Positions 4,328-7,150 of a DNA stretch of 7,150 bases are shown here, piece after piece. The notes below the pieces were generated by a model, which saw only the letters and a program-made list of their open reading frames with translations, ran no database searches and had not been told where the DNA came from. The translations under genes were made by a program, and so were the position numbers. The stretch is from contig JAKVBZ010000017.1 in assembly GCA_022448645.1 (NCBI GenBank), forward strand, positions 64,615 through 71,764, written 5' to 3'. Source of the DNA: Pirellulaceae bacterium (GTDB lineage Bacteria; Planctomycetota; Planctomycetia; Pirellulales; Pirellulaceae). Within the stretch, counting starts at the first letter, position 1, and the number at the start of each line of letters is the position of its first letter.

Positions 4328-7150
4328 ATGCACAGGTTGTTTGTGTGGTTGGGACTTTTGTACGCAGTCGTGGTGGCGAATGCAGGTGAATCACTAACAC
4401 CCGATTCGGATGAACTGGTGGTTGATTCGCAGTTGAATGAGGTTGCGTTTATCGATTCACAAACTGGCTGGATCGTGGGTGACCGGGGTGTTATCTGGCA
4501 CACGGAGGACGGTGGGCGGCACTGGCAACGTCAATTCGCTCCGGTGCGTTGCCGCTTGGAATCGGTTTGTTTTTTGACTCCTCAAGATGGTTGGATTGCC
4601 GGCGGCGCCGTTCTGCCTTTTGGAGTACATAGCCGCGGCGTCGTTTTACGGACTCGTGATGGCGGGAACCAATGGTCGGTCGTCAGTGACGAGATGGTGC
4701 CCCGCATTCTCCGTTTGCAGATGCAAGATGGACGACATGGTTGGGCGGTTGGTTATCGCTCTAGTTTTTTTCCCGTCGGCGTTTTTCGTACCGAGGATGG
4801 AGGGCGAAGCTGGTCGACCGTTCCGGGATACTCCACAAGAAATCTCAACTGCGGATTCTTCACACAGCGGGGCCAAGGCGTTGTTGCTGGTGAACGTGGA
4901 CAGATTGCTAACGTCCGGGATAGTGGATTGCAAGACATTCAGGTCCCTCAACCGAACACGGGAAATATTCATCGTATTCATGTCGTAAAAAACGGAGTGG
5001 GGTGGATGGTTGGCGATGGTGGTTTAGTGTTGCGAACCACAGACGGAGGCCTTCACTGGAGTGTCCCTGAAAAACTACCCGTGGAGGTGGTCAGTGATCT
5101 CGATTTCCATGCTGTCACTTCGGTGGACGACCATGTATGGATTGCTGGTTCTCCGGGTTCCGTAGTTTTGTATTCAAGCAATGGGGGCACCGACTGGCGT
5201 GTGGTACATACCTCACAGTCCTTGACGATCCGGGCAATGAACTTTGTGGATGCTCAACAAGGTTGGGCAGTTGGTGACCTGGGGCTAATACTACGCACGG
5301 ATGACGGAGGTCAAACCTGGCAGCGACAAGGACAGGGGCCATCCAGAGCAGCGATGCTGGGATTGTTTACGGATGCACAGGCGGTCCCCCTGGAATTGTT
5401 CGCCAGTCTAGCTGGTGACGAAGGCTACATTGGATTCGCAGAACTGCTCGTGAATTCCGATTCTCAATATGCTGGCCATGCTCATTTGCAGCGATCAGCA
5501 GATCGAGCTCATGACGCGATTGTGGCGGCAGGTGGAAGTGGCGCAAACGTTTGCTGGCAGTTTCCCGCACAACCTCGAGAACTGAGACTTCCCGCTGCAG
5601 CGATTACGGCTACATGGGGACGTGATGGCGATGGCTTGGGAGTTGAGCATATGCAGGAATGTATTGTGCGAAAAATCCGTCAATGGCGACCGGAGGTCAT
5701 TTTTACCGAATCGGCGGACCTCCACGGCGAAAGTGCTATTGGTCGGGTGATTCACCAAATCGTGTTGAAAGCGGTAGACCAAGCCGGCGATGCAACGGTG
5801 TACACGGATCAGCTTACCATGCTCGGTCTCGAACCGTGGAAGACAAAGAAGGTGTTTAGCGCTTTGCCTGATGAGCAAACCGGGACGGTGAGTATTGCGA
5901 CTTCGACGCTGTCCAAACGGTTTGGTCGATCCTTAGCAGAACAAGCCTCGCTATGTCGCAGCGTGTTGACCACCGATTATCAGTCTGGGACAAATGTCGT
6001 GGGATTTCGCATGGTCAAGTCAACGGTTCCGGGAAAACTGGGATCTCGTGACTTCTTTAGTGGTATATCATTGCAGCATGGTGGCGATGCGCGTCGGCCT
6101 TATTTTCGCGGAGCACCCGTGGATGTCGCTGTGGTCAAGCGAGCCGCGCAAAAGCGTCGCAATGTCAAACAGATTCTCGACCAGGCTGCATCCGCATCCA
6201 GCCAAGGTGGTGCGTGGTCTGGACAGCTATCCGACCTGACATCTGGACTGGATCCACGAAGCGCAGGTGAAGTGATGTTTATGTTGGCCGATCGCTATGC
6301 GCACCATGGGCAGCAGGAACTCGCTGCTGACGTGCTGAGCTCTTTTGTGGAAGCGTTTCCGACACATCCTTTGGCGGAACAGGCAAACGTTTGGTTGGTG
6401 CATTATCTAGTCAGTGGCGAAACGGGCGTTCGAGCAGGTCATGTCGAGTCGGTAAACGTCCAGGACGGCCCGAATGTCCGTGAAGCAGCCGTATTGGCGC
6501 GAGTCAAACAGATGGAACAGTTGCGACCCGATACTTACGCCGAGCCCTCAATTCGTTTTCCGTTGGCAGTGGCCTATCGTCGTAGTGGAATGCCTCGAGA
6601 AGCCGAGCGGATTTTTCAACAGCTGGCATCCTCGCAGCCCAACTCTGCGTGGGGCCGGTCGGCTGTCGTAGAACATTGGCTGAAACATGCCCGTGGCACA
6701 CCTGCGAAACCCCTCAACCATGCCAGATTGGTTTCTAGGAAGCCGTACTTGGATGGGAATCTGAATGAACCCATGTGGCAAGATGCCGATTGGTTGGAGC
6801 TGCGTTCGTCACATGGAGATGACGAGGCTTGGCCTGCTTTCGTGGCATTGAACTACGACAGTGAGTACTTGTACCTGGCCATGAATTGTCGACTTGCGCC
6901 TCAAGGGACTTATGCGCCAACTCATTTACCAAGAACCCGTGATGCTGTTTTGGATGAATTTGACCGCATCGATGTGATGATCGATATCGATCGCGACTAC
7001 ACGTCTGCTTATCGTTTTACTGTAGATCACCGTGGTTGGACTAACGATTCTTGCTTCGGAGATCCTGGCTGGGATCCTCAGTGGTTCGTCGCGGCTACGA
7101 TCGACGAAGAGACTTGGAATGTTGAAGCGGCAATTCCATTATCAGAATTG
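4328..7150 (+). CDS. Large exported protein: Ycf48-like propeller, PIG-L-like segment, TPR-like helices, CBM9-like domain (3' end outside the window)
   Basis: The frame is open for 941 residues without a stop and runs off the window. A signal peptide (LFVWLGLLYAVVVANA, cleavage near A19) starts it. Residues 36-335 hold seven blades with the Ycf48/BNR pattern GWxVGxxGxIxxTxDGGxxW: DGG-x-x-W ends near 66, 116, 162, 244 and 331, NGGTDW ends at 290, and a degraded fourth blade lies at 182-200. Residues about 341-575 resemble the PIG-L/LmbE deacetylase fold: AGDEGYIG (362-369) where HPDDExxxG is expected, then IRQWRPEVIFTESADLHGES (450-469) where RPDVVxT...HxDH is expected. The metal-binding His/Asp set is not intact, so it is probably not an active deacetylase. 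Residues about 643-790 form TPR-like helical pairs (MLADRYAHHGQQELAADVL; VAYRRSGMPREAERIFQQLA). From about 799 a CBM9-like domain begins with RKPYLDGNLNEPMWQDADW. The propeller and CBM9 calls are strong, the PIG-L call is inference. A scaffold or surface-binding role is likely; the substrate is unknown. Confidence 0.88.
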   Translation, partial: MHRLFVWLGLLYAVVVANAGESLTPDSDELVVDSQLNEVAFIDSQTGWIVGDRGVIWHTEDGGRHWQRQFAPVRCRLESVCFLTPQDGWIAGGAVLPFGVHSRGVVLRTRDGGNQWSVVSDEMVPRILRLQMQDGRHGWAVGYRSSFFPVGVFRTEDGGRSWSTVPGYSTRNLNCGFFTQRGQGVVAGERGQIANVRDSGLQDIQVPQPNTGNIHRIHVVKNGVGWMVGDGGLVLRTTDGGLHWSVPEKLPVEVVSDLDFHAVTSVDDHVWIAGSPGSVVLYSSNGGTDWRVVHTSQSLTIRAMNFVDAQQGWAVGDLGLILRTDDGGQTWQRQGQGPSRAAMLGLFTDAQAVPLELFASLAGDEGYIGFAELLVNSDSQYAGHAHLQRSADRAHDAIVAAGGSGANVCWQFPAQPRELRLPAAAITATWGRDGDGLGVEHMQECIVRKIRQWRPEVIFTESADLHGESAIGRVIHQIVLKAVDQAGDATVYTDQLTMLGLEPWKTKKVFSALPDEQTGTVSIATSTLSKRFGRSLAEQASLCRSVLTTDYQSGTNVVGFRMVKSTVPGKLGSRDFFSGISLQHGGDARRPYFRGAPVDVAVVKRAAQKRRNVKQILDQAASASSQGGAWSGQLSDLTSGLDPRSAGEVMFMLADRYAHHGQQELAADVLSSFVEAFPTHPLAEQANVWLVHYLVSGETGVRAGHVESVNVQDGPNVREAAVLARVKQMEQLRPDTYAEPSIRFPLAVAYRRSGMPREAERIFQQLASSQPNSAWGRSAVVEHWLKHARGTPAKPLNHARLVSRKPYLDGNLNEPMWQDADWLELRSSHGDDEAWPAFVALNYDSEYLYLAMNCRLAPQGTYAPTHLPRTRDAVLDEFDRIDVMIDIDRDYTSAYRFTVDHRGWTNDSCFGDPGWDPQWFVAATIDEETWNVEAAIPLSEL

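Noticed and set aside
4035..4389. Open frames in the gap before the large gene (minus 4035-4262, plus 4135-4389).
   Set aside because: No recognisable motif, atypical composition, no good start context, and the plus-strand one runs into the signal peptide of the real gene in another frame.
4587..4988. A 133-residue open frame inside the propeller region in another frame.
   Set aside because: The overlapping frame encodes clear DGGxxW propeller blades without interruption, so this is an out-of-frame shadow.

Overview
The window reads like a moderate-GC chromosomal stretch of a planctomycete, probably of the Pirellula/Rhodopirellula type. The evidence is a secreted protein that looks like the planctomycete-enriched DUF1598 family, a very large secreted protein with an Ycf48-like propeller and a CBM9-like domain, weak or absent Shine-Dalgarno sites on some genes, and an rsmG gene with no mnmG or parAB beside it. 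This assignment is inferred from gene content, since no marker such as rRNA is present. All supported genes lie on the + strand.

Layout: (1) Positions 1-139 hold the end of a small membrane protein. It is followed 33 bases later by a thioredoxin-like [2Fe-2S] ferredoxin (173-532), possibly in the same transcript. (2) A 199-base gap with a candidate extended -10 promoter precedes a secreted DUF1598-like protein (732-2186). (3) A 101-base gap holds a strong stem-loop and a competing inverted repeat, followed by rsmG (2288-2926), the 16S rRNA m7G527 methyltransferase. (4) After 189 bases comes a short MscS-type mechanosensitive channel (3116-3922) that ends right after the beta domain. (5) A 405-base gap with an 8-bp inverted repeat leads to the largest gene. 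It opens at 4328 and is still open at the end of the window, giving 941 residues without a stop: signal peptide, seven-bladed Ycf48/BNR-type propeller, a segment resembling a PIG-L/LmbE deacetylase with a degraded metal site, TPR-like helices and a CBM9-like beta domain.

The genes do not form one pathway. rsmG is housekeeping, the ferredoxin is a generic electron carrier, the channel belongs to osmotic homeostasis, and the DUF1598 protein and the large protein are exported proteins of unknown function. I see no rRNA, tRNA, CRISPR array, insertion sequence, phage gene or defence system. The most unusual item is the domain architecture of the large exported protein. It looks like a lineage-specific family rather than a new multi-gene system.
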